Shown: positions 50,918 to 59,734, counted from the first letter of the stretch. The stretch is 64,000 nucleotides of DNA from an uncultured Bacteroides sp. (GCA_949296575.1 CASFPE010000016.1:1-64000); one strand, 5' to 3'. A program made the numbers and translations. Notes: generated by a model from the letters alone, not told the origin.

Positions 50918-51922
50918 ATGAAAAAACTGATATTCGCATCCCTGCTGTTGCCCTTGTGCTTTGGATGCAGTTCCGATGAAGCCATTGTGGGCAACGTGGA
51001 GAATGCAGAGGAGATGCCGGAAGTGTCTTTTTGTTCGGGTGTGAACCAGACTCGCGCCGTCATCGAAGGTTCTTTCCTTCCCGAAGGATTGCGCGTGGGC
51101 ATCTATGGCTTGATAGCGGAACCGGGTACTTCCTTTAATGGCAATTGGGGCGGTTATTTGATTCAAGATAATTTGTCGAACGGTGCTTATACTGCCATGG
51201 AAGCTTTGGCGGGAAATCAAGAATTGCGTGCTGATGTGGTGGCAAAGTTCCCAGCCGATGACAAAGATTTGCTGGTGTTTGCCTACAGTCCGTACACGGA
51301 AGAAGTGGATTTGGAAACTGCTACTATTCCCGTGACGGTGGCAGCTGGTATTGATGATACCGAGGACTATCTTTATACAGGAAATGGCACTTCCACACAA
51401 AGCGTGGCTTTGCAAAAAGACCCGATTAACCTGATGTTCAAACATGCCATGGCTCGTATGGATATTCATATTCAGAAAGGTGAAGCAGAAACATTGCCAG
51501 AATCGGCCACTTTGAAGCAGATTGTAGTAACCACCAAAGGTGGAAGCACTGGTACCATGTCGTTGACGGACGGAAGCATTACTATTGCTGAACCGGAAGG
51601 CGGCAATGTTATCAGTACCTCGGATGCCTTGGACATTGTGGTGGATGATGCCACCATCGGCAATCCGGTGGAGACCGGCTGCAAATTCTTGCTTTATCCG
51701 GGTGATGAAATCACGGAAATCATGTTGGTGATGACCCGCAGCGACCGCGAGTCGCAGGGTAACATCGAGTATCCTATTTACGTGACTGATCCTGGAACTG
51801 TACAGTTGGAAGCCGGCCGTATCACCAAATTGACATTGACATACCTGCCGCAAGATGTGTTGGTGAACTCCACATTGCAAGCATGGCAGGATGGTACAGA
51901 AACGGGCTTGGATGCTCATTAA
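50918..51922 (+). CDS. Fimbrillin family lipoprotein 4 (locus 2)
   Basis: 334 residues. Lipobox 'LLLPLCFGCSSDE' (Cys17). 'GVNQTRAVIEG' has Arg46-Ala47. Core 'DLLVFAYSPYTEEVDLE' and 'INLMFKHAMARMDIHIQKGE'. Ends 'VNSTLQAWQDGTETGLDAH'. Preceded by AGAAAGGAGA at 50900-50909, a good ribosome site. Last pilin before a 215 bp gap with a hairpin. Confidence 0.87.
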   Translation: MKKLIFASLLLPLCFGCSSDEAIVGNVENAEEMPEVSFCSGVNQTRAVIEGSFLPEGLRVGIYGLIAEPGTSFNGNWGGYLIQDNLSNGAYTAMEALAGNQELRADVVAKFPADDKDLLVFAYSPYTEEVDLETATIPVTVAAGIDDTEDYLYTGNGTSTQSVALQKDPINLMFKHAMARMDIHIQKGEAETLPESATLKQIVVTTKGGSTGTMSLTDGSITIAEPEGGNVISTSDALDIVVDDATIGNPVETGCKFLLYPGDEITEIMLVMTRSDRESQGNIEYPIYVTDPGTVQLEAGRITKLTLTYLPQDVLVNSTLQAWQDGTETGLDAH

Positions 51923-51943
51923 TCGTTGTTATTAGATAGCAGA

Positions 51944-51975
51944 GGAGGTTCCGGCACCTCGGTTTCGGAATCTCC
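51944..51975. promoter_or_regulatory. Intra-operon hairpin after the fourth fimbrillin
   Basis: GGAGGTTCCG / CGGAATCTCC (one G.T) with a 12 nt loop. No clean T-run, so it may dampen read-through or protect the pilin mRNA. The rest of 51923-52137 has only a weak 33-codon ORF at 52008-52109. Confidence 0.45.
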
Positions 51976-52137
51976 TTCCAATCAGCTTAAACACAAAAAA
52001 GAGAATATGAATACCCGTGAGGCTCCTGTTTGCAAGGTGACAGGCAATTGCTTGAAGTTTATTTCTCCTCGTGAACTTGGCTTCCTTCACCGGATAGAAC
52101 GGGGCTAATCGGGTATTCCCTTAAAAGCATAACCATA

Positions 52138-52704
52138 ATGAAACATTCCATTGTTATTGTCGCGTTGATGTCGTTGTTCGCATGGATGCCTTTTGCTCAT
52201 GGCTGGGCGCAGCATGTTGCCATAAAGACAAATGCTTTGATGTGGGTGGCAGCGACACCGAACTTCTCGTGCGAGTTTGTGACCGGTGAACATGCCAGTG
52301 TGGATGTTTCTTTATTAGGGCATTACAAGCCTTACGGATTGGAGTCGAAACTTGCAGGCTTGCAACCAGAGTTCCGTTATTGGTTTAACGGACGGCCTAT
52401 GACCCGTGAGTTCATTGGCGTGGCGGCATTGCTGGCCACTTACGACATGACATGGAACAAGAACGTGTTCGATGGTGACGCGGCAGGCATTGGTGTGACT
52501 TTCGGCTATAATTTTGCATTGAAGAAGCGTTTTAATTTGGAGGTTTATGGCGGCTTTGGTGCGGTTTATTTCCAGCAGAAACAATATAATGTGAATGATA
52601 ATTACGATGACTTTTTCCCCGATGGCAGCAAGCGTACGAATGCCAACGGCTATAAGTTGCTGCCCATCAAGTTGGGCGTTTCCATCTCCTACGTCATTAA
52701 ATAG
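52138..52704 (+). CDS. DUF3575 outer-membrane protein of fimbrial locus 2
   Basis: 188 residues, the same length as its relative at 27050. Signal peptide 'IVIVALMSLFAWMPFAHGWA'. 'HVAIKTNALMWVAATPNFSC' and the closing 'GVSISYVIK' match DUF3575. Small outer-membrane barrel. It precedes an OmpA-like gene by 6 bp, repeating the pair seen at the head of locus 1. Confidence 0.88.
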   Translation: MKHSIVIVALMSLFAWMPFAHGWAQHVAIKTNALMWVAATPNFSCEFVTGEHASVDVSLLGHYKPYGLESKLAGLQPEFRYWFNGRPMTREFIGVAALLATYDMTWNKNVFDGDAAGIGVTFGYNFALKKRFNLEVYGGFGAVYFQQKQYNVNDNYDDFFPDGSKRTNANGYKLLPIKLGVSISYVIK

Positions 52705-52710
52705 ATATAT

Positions 52711-55032
52711 ATGGTATTGCAGGTAAATAACGTCATTGGGCGTATGACGGCTCATCATGGCATGTGGCGCATCTTTGCGCTTTTGTTGCTTCTCTTTCTT
52801 CCGGCTGTCCTTGGGGCGCAGCAAATCAAATTAGTAAGCGGGAAGGTACTTGATAAGAACAACAGGACCCATATTTTCTCGTATGCCGACGAAGTGTATG
52901 TGTTTGCTTTCAACACCATCGGCGCGGCAGAAGATGCTTATGCCATATTGGGTGCCAAAGATACTTCTGTGGACCAAATGGTGGTGTCCGACGGGCAGGA
53001 ACGTGTCCAAGATGGAGGTTATTATGAAATTCGGGTGGCCGACAATGGTTATCTGATTTTTAAGCAAGGCATGTCGAAGAGCAGTGAAATCATCCCGGTG
53101 GACGGGCGGTTGAACATCGACGTGGCTATTGACGGCGCCATTGCTTTGGCGGAAGTCAATGTGGTGGGCATTAGCAAAGAAATTAAAGTGATGCCGCCTA
53201 ATCCGGAGATTAATGGCGACATGATTAGCGCGGTGGTGGATATTCCTATTCCGCAGCATCTTGGGAAATCCAACGGACGGTTGATTATCCAGCCTTTTTT
53301 GGTAGATTGCGTGAAGAAAGACACGGTCAATTTCCTTTCTCCTTATGTGTACGACGGTGAACAATACCACCTTACACAGGAACGGAGGATGAATTATGAT
53401 GAAAATAACGACCCGCTGACGGCTTACCTTCAGGAAATACCGCTGACGGAAGACCGGGCGCGGCTCAAGATACCTATTTCCGCCAAATTTCTTGTACCGA
53501 AGCGGATGTACCATGTGGATGCCTTCATCCAGATGGAGGATTATATGGACGTTTACTATTCGGTGGTGCAAATGCTCACCACTTGCCGCATCAAGCGTCC
53601 CTTGCGATTTCTGGAGTATTCATTCCCGCAATACCAGTTAGATCCGAATGAGTTCAGAGTACGGGCGAAGCGTGAACGGCGCGACACGGGCGGCAACATT
53701 TCGCTGACCTTCTTGATCGGGAAAGCGGAACTCGACCCTGACAATCCCCAGAACGACATTGAAATCAACAAGCTGAAGTCGGACCTGATGAACATCATCA
53801 ACAGTGAGGGAACTACGCTGAAGGAGTTTCACATCACAGGCGTAGCATCGCCTGATGGCGGTTACAATTCCAACTTGGCATTAGCTCGCCGCCGTGTGCA
53901 ATATGCCCAGCAGAGCATCACATCAGTGCTTCCGAAATACGTCTTGGATCGTGTGTATCAGAATCCCCAGGCAGAGGTGGCGTCATGGTTGGAGGTGGCC
54001 AAGTTGTTGGAGGCAGATTCTCTGTTCACCCAAGCGGCAGAGATACGCAGCATTGTGGAGAAGAACGAAAGCAGCCGTGACCGCCAATCGTCCCTGATTG
54101 CCCGTTTGCCTTACTATTCCAGCTTGATAAAAGGGTATTTGCCGAAGCTGCGCACGGTGCGTTACGAATACAAATATGAGATCTTCCGTGAACTGACCCC
54201 GGAGGAAATCTATCATCGCTACACGGTCGACCCCGATTACAAGAGCGGGAAGAAGCGTTTTGCTTTGTATGAATATTGGCATTTGTTCAATATGGTGAAG
54301 GATTCCACGGAGTTGGAAAAATTGTACCGGGATGCATATGATGAATCGAAGAAGATGGGCAAGAACATCCAGCCGTGGATTTTGGCAGCCAACAATTTGG
54401 CTATTTCCTATTTGAAGCGGGACACGGCCGATTTGAGCATTCTGGCACCATTTATTGACTTGAAGCGGGAGCAAGTGAACTACCGCGACCCATTTACCAA
54501 TTATATCATCAACAAGGAGGAGGTGGTGGCCAACCAGTTGGCGATGTACTTGAAGTGCGACAAGTTTGATGAAGCCAGCATTCTGGCTCAGATTCTTCCC
54601 GATACGGAAAAGAACAAGATGGTGAAGGCTTTTGCCCTATGCTTGAAAGGCTACTACCGGGGAGGTGCAACGGCAGAGGAGCAGCAGCGGAACCGCGAAG
54701 TGTTGAACCGTGTGAGGGAGTCCACGCCCATCAACCGTGTGGTGATGAACTTGGCGGTGGGCAACAACGTTTTGGCGGAACAGGCATTGAAAGATGTGCC
54801 TTCCGAAAAAGCAATTTATTGGTATTTGAAAGCCATTATCAATGCCCGGACTCTTGGGGAAGATTTGGGAATGCTGGACATCACGTTGAACATGAAAGAA
54901 TGCTTCCGGAGAGATGAGGAGTTCATCGACATCTTCATGAATGACGGCGAGTTCAGTGAAGACATGGTGGACTACGTGCTGGATGATTACCAATTGGAGA
55001 AAGAATTGAACGCCGGAATGGCAAATTATTAA
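52711..55032 (+). CDS. OmpA-like / TPR fimbrial accessory protein
   Basis: 773 residues (internal starts at 52744 and 52762 would give cleaner signal peptides: 'MWRIFALLLLLFLPAVLGAQ'). N-terminal carboxypeptidase-regulatory-like beta domain ('KLVSGKVLDKNNRTHIF' to about 160). Beta-rich middle. OmpA-like segment at about 325-400 ('LTFLIGKAELDPDNPQNDIE' ... 'FHITGVASPDGGYNSNLALA'). Helical TPR-like C-terminal half. It is the larger counterpart of the DUF3868 protein in locus 1 and probably links assembly at the outer membrane to peptidoglycan. Confidence 0.75.
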   Translation: MVLQVNNVIGRMTAHHGMWRIFALLLLLFLPAVLGAQQIKLVSGKVLDKNNRTHIFSYADEVYVFAFNTIGAAEDAYAILGAKDTSVDQMVVSDGQERVQDGGYYEIRVADNGYLIFKQGMSKSSEIIPVDGRLNIDVAIDGAIALAEVNVVGISKEIKVMPPNPEINGDMISAVVDIPIPQHLGKSNGRLIIQPFLVDCVKKDTVNFLSPYVYDGEQYHLTQERRMNYDENNDPLTAYLQEIPLTEDRARLKIPISAKFLVPKRMYHVDAFIQMEDYMDVYYSVVQMLTTCRIKRPLRFLEYSFPQYQLDPNEFRVRAKRERRDTGGNISLTFLIGKAELDPDNPQNDIEINKLKSDLMNIINSEGTTLKEFHITGVASPDGGYNSNLALARRRVQYAQQSITSVLPKYVLDRVYQNPQAEVASWLEVAKLLEADSLFTQAAEIRSIVEKNESSRDRQSSLIARLPYYSSLIKGYLPKLRTVRYEYKYEIFRELTPEEIYHRYTVDPDYKSGKKRFALYEYWHLFNMVKDSTELEKLYRDAYDESKKMGKNIQPWILAANNLAISYLKRDTADLSILAPFIDLKREQVNYRDPFTNYIINKEEVVANQLAMYLKCDKFDEASILAQILPDTEKNKMVKAFALCLKGYYRGGATAEEQQRNREVLNRVRESTPINRVVMNLAVGNNVLAEQALKDVPSEKAIYWYLKAIINARTLGEDLGMLDITLNMKECFRRDEEFIDIFMNDGEFSEDMVDYVLDDYQLEKELNAGMANY

Positions 55033-55055
55033 GCAAGGGCAAAGAAGGTAAGAAG

Positions 55056-56960
55056 ATGATGAGTAACCGTTTTTTGAAAAGAGGGAGTTCTTTTTTATTA
55101 AGCATGTTGTTCGCTTGCCAGTTCTTGGCAGCGCAGGATACGGCCCGGGTCACGTTGTCCGACACGGTGGCAGTTGTGGCGGCGGCTGATTCCATTGTGG
55201 TTGAAACGGCTCGTTTGGATTCGGGCAGGCGTGATTCCGTTTCTTTTTTCAATGCCATAGATTATACGCTTCAGAGGCGCAAGAGGCCGGCGGACAAGGT
55301 GGAGTTCAAGAATACGCGCTTTATGGACAACACGTTCTTGATGTTGTCGGGAGGCATCCAGCGGCTGGCTCCTTGGGGCATGCACCATTTTGACGTGGGG
55401 CCTGACTTGTCCGTATCGGTGGGAAAGGCGTTGAATCCGGCCAACATGTTCCGGGCGGGCATTTCTGCGGGTTATTGGAATCGGAACACAGACCAGTCCA
55501 AGTTGGTTCATGGAGGGTTGCAAGTGGACCATTTGTTTAATATATCTTCGTTTGCGTTGGGTTACGACCCCGGGCGCATTTTCGAAGTGTCCACTGTGGA
55601 AGGCATTGGATACCATCTTTCTTCTTTCGGAAAAGAGGTGAAGCAGGTGTTCGAAGCGCATCTGGGCTTGCAGTTGAAGTTGCATCCATTTAGCCGCATG
55701 GACTTTGTATTGGAGCCTCGCGTGACGTTCTATTCCGACGGTGTTGACCATTCCGGCGGTTCCAACTGGCACAAGTATGATTTGGCTTACGGGGCATTGG
55801 CAGGCATCAACTACCGTTTTACCACTTCTGAGGTCAACTTGAGTTCTGACTCTTTTTTCCCGGAAAATGGTTGGTTGTCGAACACGTTTGTCAGCTTCTC
55901 TGGAGGTGTTCAAGCTCCTTTCTCGCCGGATGGCATCAGCCTGTCCAATGCCGTAGGGCCTTCTGCCAACCTTTCTGTGGGCAAATGGCTGATGCCTTTG
56001 TTCGGCGTGCAGTTGTCGGCCTATGCCGGATTCAACCGTTGGGGCGCGAAAGAGCGTCCGGGTGAATATTACCTGTCGGCCTATGCCGGTGGCCGTGCCG
56101 AACTGCTGGTGGATTTGCTTTCGTTTTTCACGGCGCGGCAGGACAACCGTTTCGGCGTGGTGGCCATGGCCGGTGTGGACTTTGGCAAGATGAGCAAGCG
56201 CATCGAGTTGCCTTACCATAAGATAAAGGACGGCTATGTGGGGGCAACGGCGGCTTTGCAGTTGAAGTATTACGTGCGTGACAACATCGGCATTTTCTTG
56301 GAGCCGAGGATACTTCATATTCCTTATCATTTGGACATGCGTCGGGAGAACTCCGTGGTGACGGAGCGTTATGATTACAATGACAAGCTTTGGGCGGTGA
56401 ATGTGGGTTTGGAATTGCGCCGTGCATCGAAGACGCAAATCGAGGAACACAACGCGGATGGTTTGTTTTATCCTGGTTTCTTTGTCTCTGCGGGTGGTGG
56501 CACGAACGTGCCTTTGAAAATGGCCAACCGGTGGAATTGTTATGGATACCAGGCGGGGGCGGCTTTCGGTTATCGTTTTGCTCCGCTTTCTGCTGTGCGG
56601 CTGAGTGCGGATTATGCTTATTCCAAGACAAAAATCAAGGGAGATGATTGGTGTTCCACAACGGTGGGCATTGATTACATGGGCGGCCTGTTGGGTTTCT
56701 TTCAAGGCTATGACCCTGTCCGTCCTTTTGATTTGGAAGTCGTGGCCGGCCCTGTCGTGACGTATGATTATACGGGAAAGCAGTGGCGGTTTGGCGGCGA
56801 GGCCGGATTGCACTTGAGTTATGAAGTGGCCAATGGTTGCCGGGTGTATGCCGAACCTTTGGTGCGGGTCTACAAAAGGCCGTTTGCGCCAGTTGCGGAA
56901 ATTAACGGTTGCACGATTGTGCCGCTTTTGTCGGCAGGAATATCTTACAGTTTCTGGTAA
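55056..56960 (+). CDS. Outer-membrane protein built from three barrel-like repeats
   Basis: 634 residues. Signal peptide ('SFLLSMLFACQFLAAQ'). After a linker (about 25-85), three units of 160-190 residues share the opening SGG/GGG-x-x-x-P and later an aromatic 'LEPR'/'AEPL' strand: about 89 ('MLSGGIQRLAPW', 'DFVLEPRVTF'), 274 ('SFSGGVQAPFSPDG', 'GIFLEPRILH') and 475 ('SAGGGTNVPLKM', 'RVYAEPLVRV'). The end 'SAGISYSFW' is a typical barrel-closing Phe/Trp terminus. Could be one large barrel or three small ones. Family not recognised. Last gene of locus 2. Confidence 0.7.
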   Translation: MMSNRFLKRGSSFLLSMLFACQFLAAQDTARVTLSDTVAVVAAADSIVVETARLDSGRRDSVSFFNAIDYTLQRRKRPADKVEFKNTRFMDNTFLMLSGGIQRLAPWGMHHFDVGPDLSVSVGKALNPANMFRAGISAGYWNRNTDQSKLVHGGLQVDHLFNISSFALGYDPGRIFEVSTVEGIGYHLSSFGKEVKQVFEAHLGLQLKLHPFSRMDFVLEPRVTFYSDGVDHSGGSNWHKYDLAYGALAGINYRFTTSEVNLSSDSFFPENGWLSNTFVSFSGGVQAPFSPDGISLSNAVGPSANLSVGKWLMPLFGVQLSAYAGFNRWGAKERPGEYYLSAYAGGRAELLVDLLSFFTARQDNRFGVVAMAGVDFGKMSKRIELPYHKIKDGYVGATAALQLKYYVRDNIGIFLEPRILHIPYHLDMRRENSVVTERYDYNDKLWAVNVGLELRRASKTQIEEHNADGLFYPGFFVSAGGGTNVPLKMANRWNCYGYQAGAAFGYRFAPLSAVRLSADYAYSKTKIKGDDWCSTTVGIDYMGGLLGFFQGYDPVRPFDLEVVAGPVVTYDYTGKQWRFGGEAGLHLSYEVANGCRVYAEPLVRVYKRPFAPVAEINGCTIVPLLSAGISYSFW

Positions 56961-56970
56961 GGTATTCCTG
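56935..56970 (+). terminator. Terminator overlapping the stop codon of the barrel gene
   Basis: CAGGAATATCTTAC / GTAAGGTATTCCTG: 14 pairs (one T.G) with an 8 nt loop, then CTTTTCCTTCTTT. The TAA at 56958-56960 lies inside the 3' arm. Confidence 0.75.
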
Positions 56971-56988
56971 CTTTTCCTTCTTTCCTGT

Positions 56989-58392
56989 TCACGGGTTGTG
57001 GATGGCTTGCTGGCGGTGGCGGTCCATGGAGTTTCCCGCTAACTTCAGGGGCAGTCGGTGGCGCGGCGCAGTTTCCGGTTCGCTGGTCGTGTTGCCGGTG
57101 ATGAGGTCCAGCGTGTGGCGCAGCAGGAACTCGCCGGTGGAGCCGATGGGCTGAAGCGGTTCGGCGAAAGTGGCTTCTTCGGATTCATCATATTCGTGGT
57201 CGGGGGCAATGCCGTTGTGGTAATCTGATTCCTCTTTGGCGTTGGAGAGTTGTGCCACGATGGGGTGGAGGATGATGCCGGGATGCTCCGGGCTGCTGAC
57301 AGGCATGGATGCCACGTTCTTCCCTTCTGTTCCTGTTCCCACGAGTATGACTTCCATGTAAGGCTTCAGCCCGTTGATGACGGCTTCTGAGGCAGATGCC
57401 GTTTGCCCTGTGGTGATGACATAGAGGCGGTTGAGGCCGAGGTTGTTGCCTCCGGCCAGGTCTTTGCGCAGGGTGTAGGTGGTGTCGCGTGCCGTGTTCA
57501 GGTCGTTGAACGCCAAGTGGCAATAGGGCTGCCCGAATGCTTCGGCCGGTGCCAAGAGGCTGGCCAGCACTTGCGAGCAACTAAGGTATCCTCCTGGGTT
57601 GTAGCGGAGGTCGAGGATGAAGTCGGTGGTGCCGGCTGTCTTAAAACGCCCGAAGATGGCGCGCATTTGGTTGTTGTAAGTGTTGTCTGCGGCGGCATCG
57701 TCCGGCCCTGTGCTGAATGCGTTGTACATGAGGTAAGCGATGCGCCGGTTTCCGATATGGTACACCGTGTCTGCGTAGAAAGGGTTGTTTTCTATTCGTT
57801 GTGAGGCTTCCATGTGGATGGTGGCCGTGTCTGTCCATAGGGCAGTGCCTTGCGCGGTGTCGGCGCGGGCGAGGGTCAGGTCTATGCCTGCGCCGTTGTA
57901 GAGGCTTTCTTCGTAATTGCTGTTGGTGAGGGCTTCGCCGTTCACTTGTGAAATCCAGTTGCCGCGCTTCAGCCCGGCTTTTTCCGCCGGTGAGCCTTTC
58001 TGCACGAGTGTCACCCGTGCCACGATTTGCCGGGGCGTTTGCGTGGGCTGGAACAGCAGGAAGTCGAACCCGTAGGTGGATTCGCGGTCGACGACGCGTG
58101 TTTCTTCCGTTTGGTCTTCTAAGTAGGAATAGGGGTCTCCTTTTCCGTCTTGGCAGGAGCGGGAGAGCAAGTTTTGGAAAAAGGTGGCGGCGGGCTGGAA
58201 AAAGTCCAGGTCATCATCGGCCGGCATGTCGTCTTTCCACAGGTAGATGTTATCCATTTCTGCTTTTATCCACAGGTCCTCTGCTATCAGTTCTTCGTAT
58301 TGCCATGTGCGGTCTTCCCCGCACGAGGTGGCAAGCAATGCCAAGGAAGCGGCGCAGAGGACGGGCAAGGCGGCTCTTTTTCGTTTATCCAT
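56989..58392 (-). CDS. S41 (C-terminal processing) peptidase lipoprotein
   Basis: 467 residues. Lipobox 'SLALLATSCGEDR'. N-terminal helical region (about 30-100), a PDZ-like segment ('LVQKGSPAEKAGLKRGNWIS', about 130-200) and the S41 catalytic region: 'DFILDLRYNPGGYLSCSQ', nucleophile Ser in 'TGQTASASEAVINGLKPY', and Lys in 'GTGTEGKNVASMP'. Periplasmic or surface protease of the tail-specific type. Promoter TATCTTTG at 58419-58426. Convergent with fimbrial locus 2. Confidence 0.9.
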   Translation of the reverse strand: MDKRKRAALPVLCAASLALLATSCGEDRTWQYEELIAEDLWIKAEMDNIYLWKDDMPADDDLDFFQPAATFFQNLLSRSCQDGKGDPYSYLEDQTEETRVVDRESTYGFDFLLFQPTQTPRQIVARVTLVQKGSPAEKAGLKRGNWISQVNGEALTNSNYEESLYNGAGIDLTLARADTAQGTALWTDTATIHMEASQRIENNPFYADTVYHIGNRRIAYLMYNAFSTGPDDAAADNTYNNQMRAIFGRFKTAGTTDFILDLRYNPGGYLSCSQVLASLLAPAEAFGQPYCHLAFNDLNTARDTTYTLRKDLAGGNNLGLNRLYVITTGQTASASEAVINGLKPYMEVILVGTGTEGKNVASMPVSSPEHPGIILHPIVAQLSNAKEESDYHNGIAPDHEYDESEEATFAEPLQPIGSTGEFLLRHTLDLITGNTTSEPETAPRHRLPLKLAGNSMDRHRQQAIHNP

Positions 58393-58418
58393 AGGTCGTT
58401 TGGTTATTGTTCGGCATG

Positions 58419-58426
58419 CAAAGATA
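58419..58426 (-). promoter_or_regulatory. Promoter -7 box of the S41 peptidase gene
   Basis: Minus-strand TATCTTTG, 26 bp upstream of the start at 58392. Confidence 0.6.
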
Positions 58427-58464
58427 CGCAGATTATTCGGAACAGCCTTGCGGGTGGCAGGGAG

Positions 58465-58706
58465 AAAACTTTGGTTCTTCCGTGTGGAAAGTAGGGCTCA
58501 GCGGCGTGGAAATTTGCGGTCAGCCGTGCATCTTCTTCTGTTGTCGTTGTCGTTTGTACAGACGGCGGCGACATTTGCACAGACGACGGCGGCGTTTGTG
58601 CAGTTGCCGTCGTCGGAGGGAGTTCCTTCCCGTGCGTTCCGAAGTTTTTCCCGGCGTGAAAGGAACTTTCCACCGGCAAGGTTGGAAATTCCTGCCGGGT
58701 TAAGGC
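58465..58706. repeat. Degenerate array with 21-22 bp period
   Basis: Fills most of the gap 58393-58720. Unit starts: 58465, 58487, 58509, 58531, 58552, 58573, 58594, then (after a 4 bp shift) 58619, 58641, 58663, 58685. The 58552/58573/58594 units share TTTG(T/C)(A/G)CAG; the 58641/58663/58685 units share GAA-n-TT and a CCGGC/GCCGG centre. No gene seen. Confidence 0.65.
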
Positions 58707-58720
58707 GGAGAAGGGGCGGG

Positions 58721-59632
58721 TCATTCCAGCATGTATTTCCTTGGCGAGCATCCGGTGGCGGCTTTGAAGTATTTGCCGAAGAAGGAGGGGTTGGCGAAGT
58801 TCAGCATGTCGCACACTTGCTGCACGGTGTATTCCCGGCTTTTCAGCAGGGCTTTCGCTTCGAGTATCACGAGTTCCCGTATCCATTCCCCGGCGTGGCG
58901 GCCGCTGGCCTTGCGGACGGAGATGGAGAGGTATTTGGGCGTGAGGCACATCTTGCCGGCATAGAAGGCGACGCTCCTTTCTTTCGTGTAGTGTTCCTGC
59001 ACCAATTCCATGAACTTCTTGAACAGCACTTCTTGCCGGTTTCCCGCTTCCGGTTCCGGACTCTGCTCAAGGTCTTCGTGCACCCGTTGGTAGAAGATGG
59101 ATGCCAGCACCTGCATGTAGCCGCCCACTGCTTCGCCGGTGTATTGGAATCCCGTGTCTTGCATCCTCCTCCGCATCAGGCGGTAGATGGCCATGATTTC
59201 TTCCATTTTTCCAGGTTGCATGCGGAGGAGGGGAAATTTTGTGATGCGGTTGAACATAGCGATGGAATAGGTTGCGCTGCTTTCCCCGAAACGCCTTTTC
59301 CATGTGTAGGCTATTAGCACGACTTTGCAGTCGCGGCTGATTTCCAAGCATTCGCCGATGTATCCGGGCAGTATCGTCAGCACGTCGTTGGTTTGCAGGA
59401 GGTGTTCTTCCAAGTTCAGCCGGATGCGTATGCTTCCCTTGAAGCAAAGCAGGGCCATGGTGAAGTTGATTTTGAACGGGTGGCTGGTGTTGATGAACTG
59501 GCTGGCCGTTTCTATGTCGAACGGGGAGTTGAAGTTGTCGGCCAGCATGAACTCGTCTTTGTATACCAAGCTGTTGCTGACGATGGGGAGCATCATGAAA
59601 TCGAAGTCCTTGAATGCTGATTGGCTTTTCAT
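58721..59632 (-). CDS. AraC-family transcriptional regulator
   Basis: 303 residues. N-terminal sensor part (about 1-190) without a recognisable ligand motif. C-terminal AraC double HTH (about 200-303) with 'VAFYAGKMCLTPKYLSISVR' and 'YTVQQVCDMLNFANPSFFGK' plus 'YFKAATGCSPRKYML'. Divergent from an RND efflux operon, the typical position of its regulator. Its own -7 box TACATTTG (59663-59670, minus) touches a palindrome, suggesting autoregulation. Confidence 0.92.
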   Translation of the reverse strand: MKSQSAFKDFDFMMLPIVSNSLVYKDEFMLADNFNSPFDIETASQFINTSHPFKINFTMALLCFKGSIRIRLNLEEHLLQTNDVLTILPGYIGECLEISRDCKVVLIAYTWKRRFGESSATYSIAMFNRITKFPLLRMQPGKMEEIMAIYRLMRRRMQDTGFQYTGEAVGGYMQVLASIFYQRVHEDLEQSPEPEAGNRQEVLFKKFMELVQEHYTKERSVAFYAGKMCLTPKYLSISVRKASGRHAGEWIRELVILEAKALLKSREYTVQQVCDMLNFANPSFFGKYFKAATGCSPRKYMLE

Positions 59633-59662
59633 GTTCAGTTCTTTTTATGCTTCAATTGGGCG

Positions 59663-59670
59663 CAAATGTA
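59663..59670 (-). promoter_or_regulatory. Promoter -7 box of the AraC-type gene
   Basis: Minus-strand TACATTTG, 31 bp upstream of the start at 59632. The palindrome at 59670-59682 lies in the spacer towards the -33 region. Confidence 0.55.
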
Positions 59671-59734
59671 TCCTTTTAGGATGATATTTCCTTTGTTTTG
59701 CAATCGTTTTTGTGCAAAAAACATCCTTTAGGAC
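59670..59734. promoter_or_regulatory. Paired operator-like sites between araC-type gene and efflux operon
   Basis: ATCCTTTTAGGAT (59670-59682, perfect arms ATCCT/AGGAT) and ATCCTTTAGGAC (59723-59734) are direct copies 53 bp apart (about five helical turns). Candidate binding sites for the AraC-type protein with a DNA loop. Confidence 0.5.

Noticed and set aside
51926-52108. 60-codon ORF between the pilins and DUF3575
   Set aside because: Overlaps a hairpin, no ribosome site or similarity; at most a 33-codon leader from 52008.
55098-56813. 571-codon minus-strand ORF under the triple-barrel gene
   Set aside because: Antisense shadow; the plus-strand frame has a signal peptide, repeats and a barrel terminus.
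58404-58949. 181-codon minus-strand ORF running through the 21-22 bp array
   Set aside because: Overlaps the AraC-type gene in another frame and reads through a low-complexity repeat (Thr/Pro/Ser-rich); frame is a by-product of the array.
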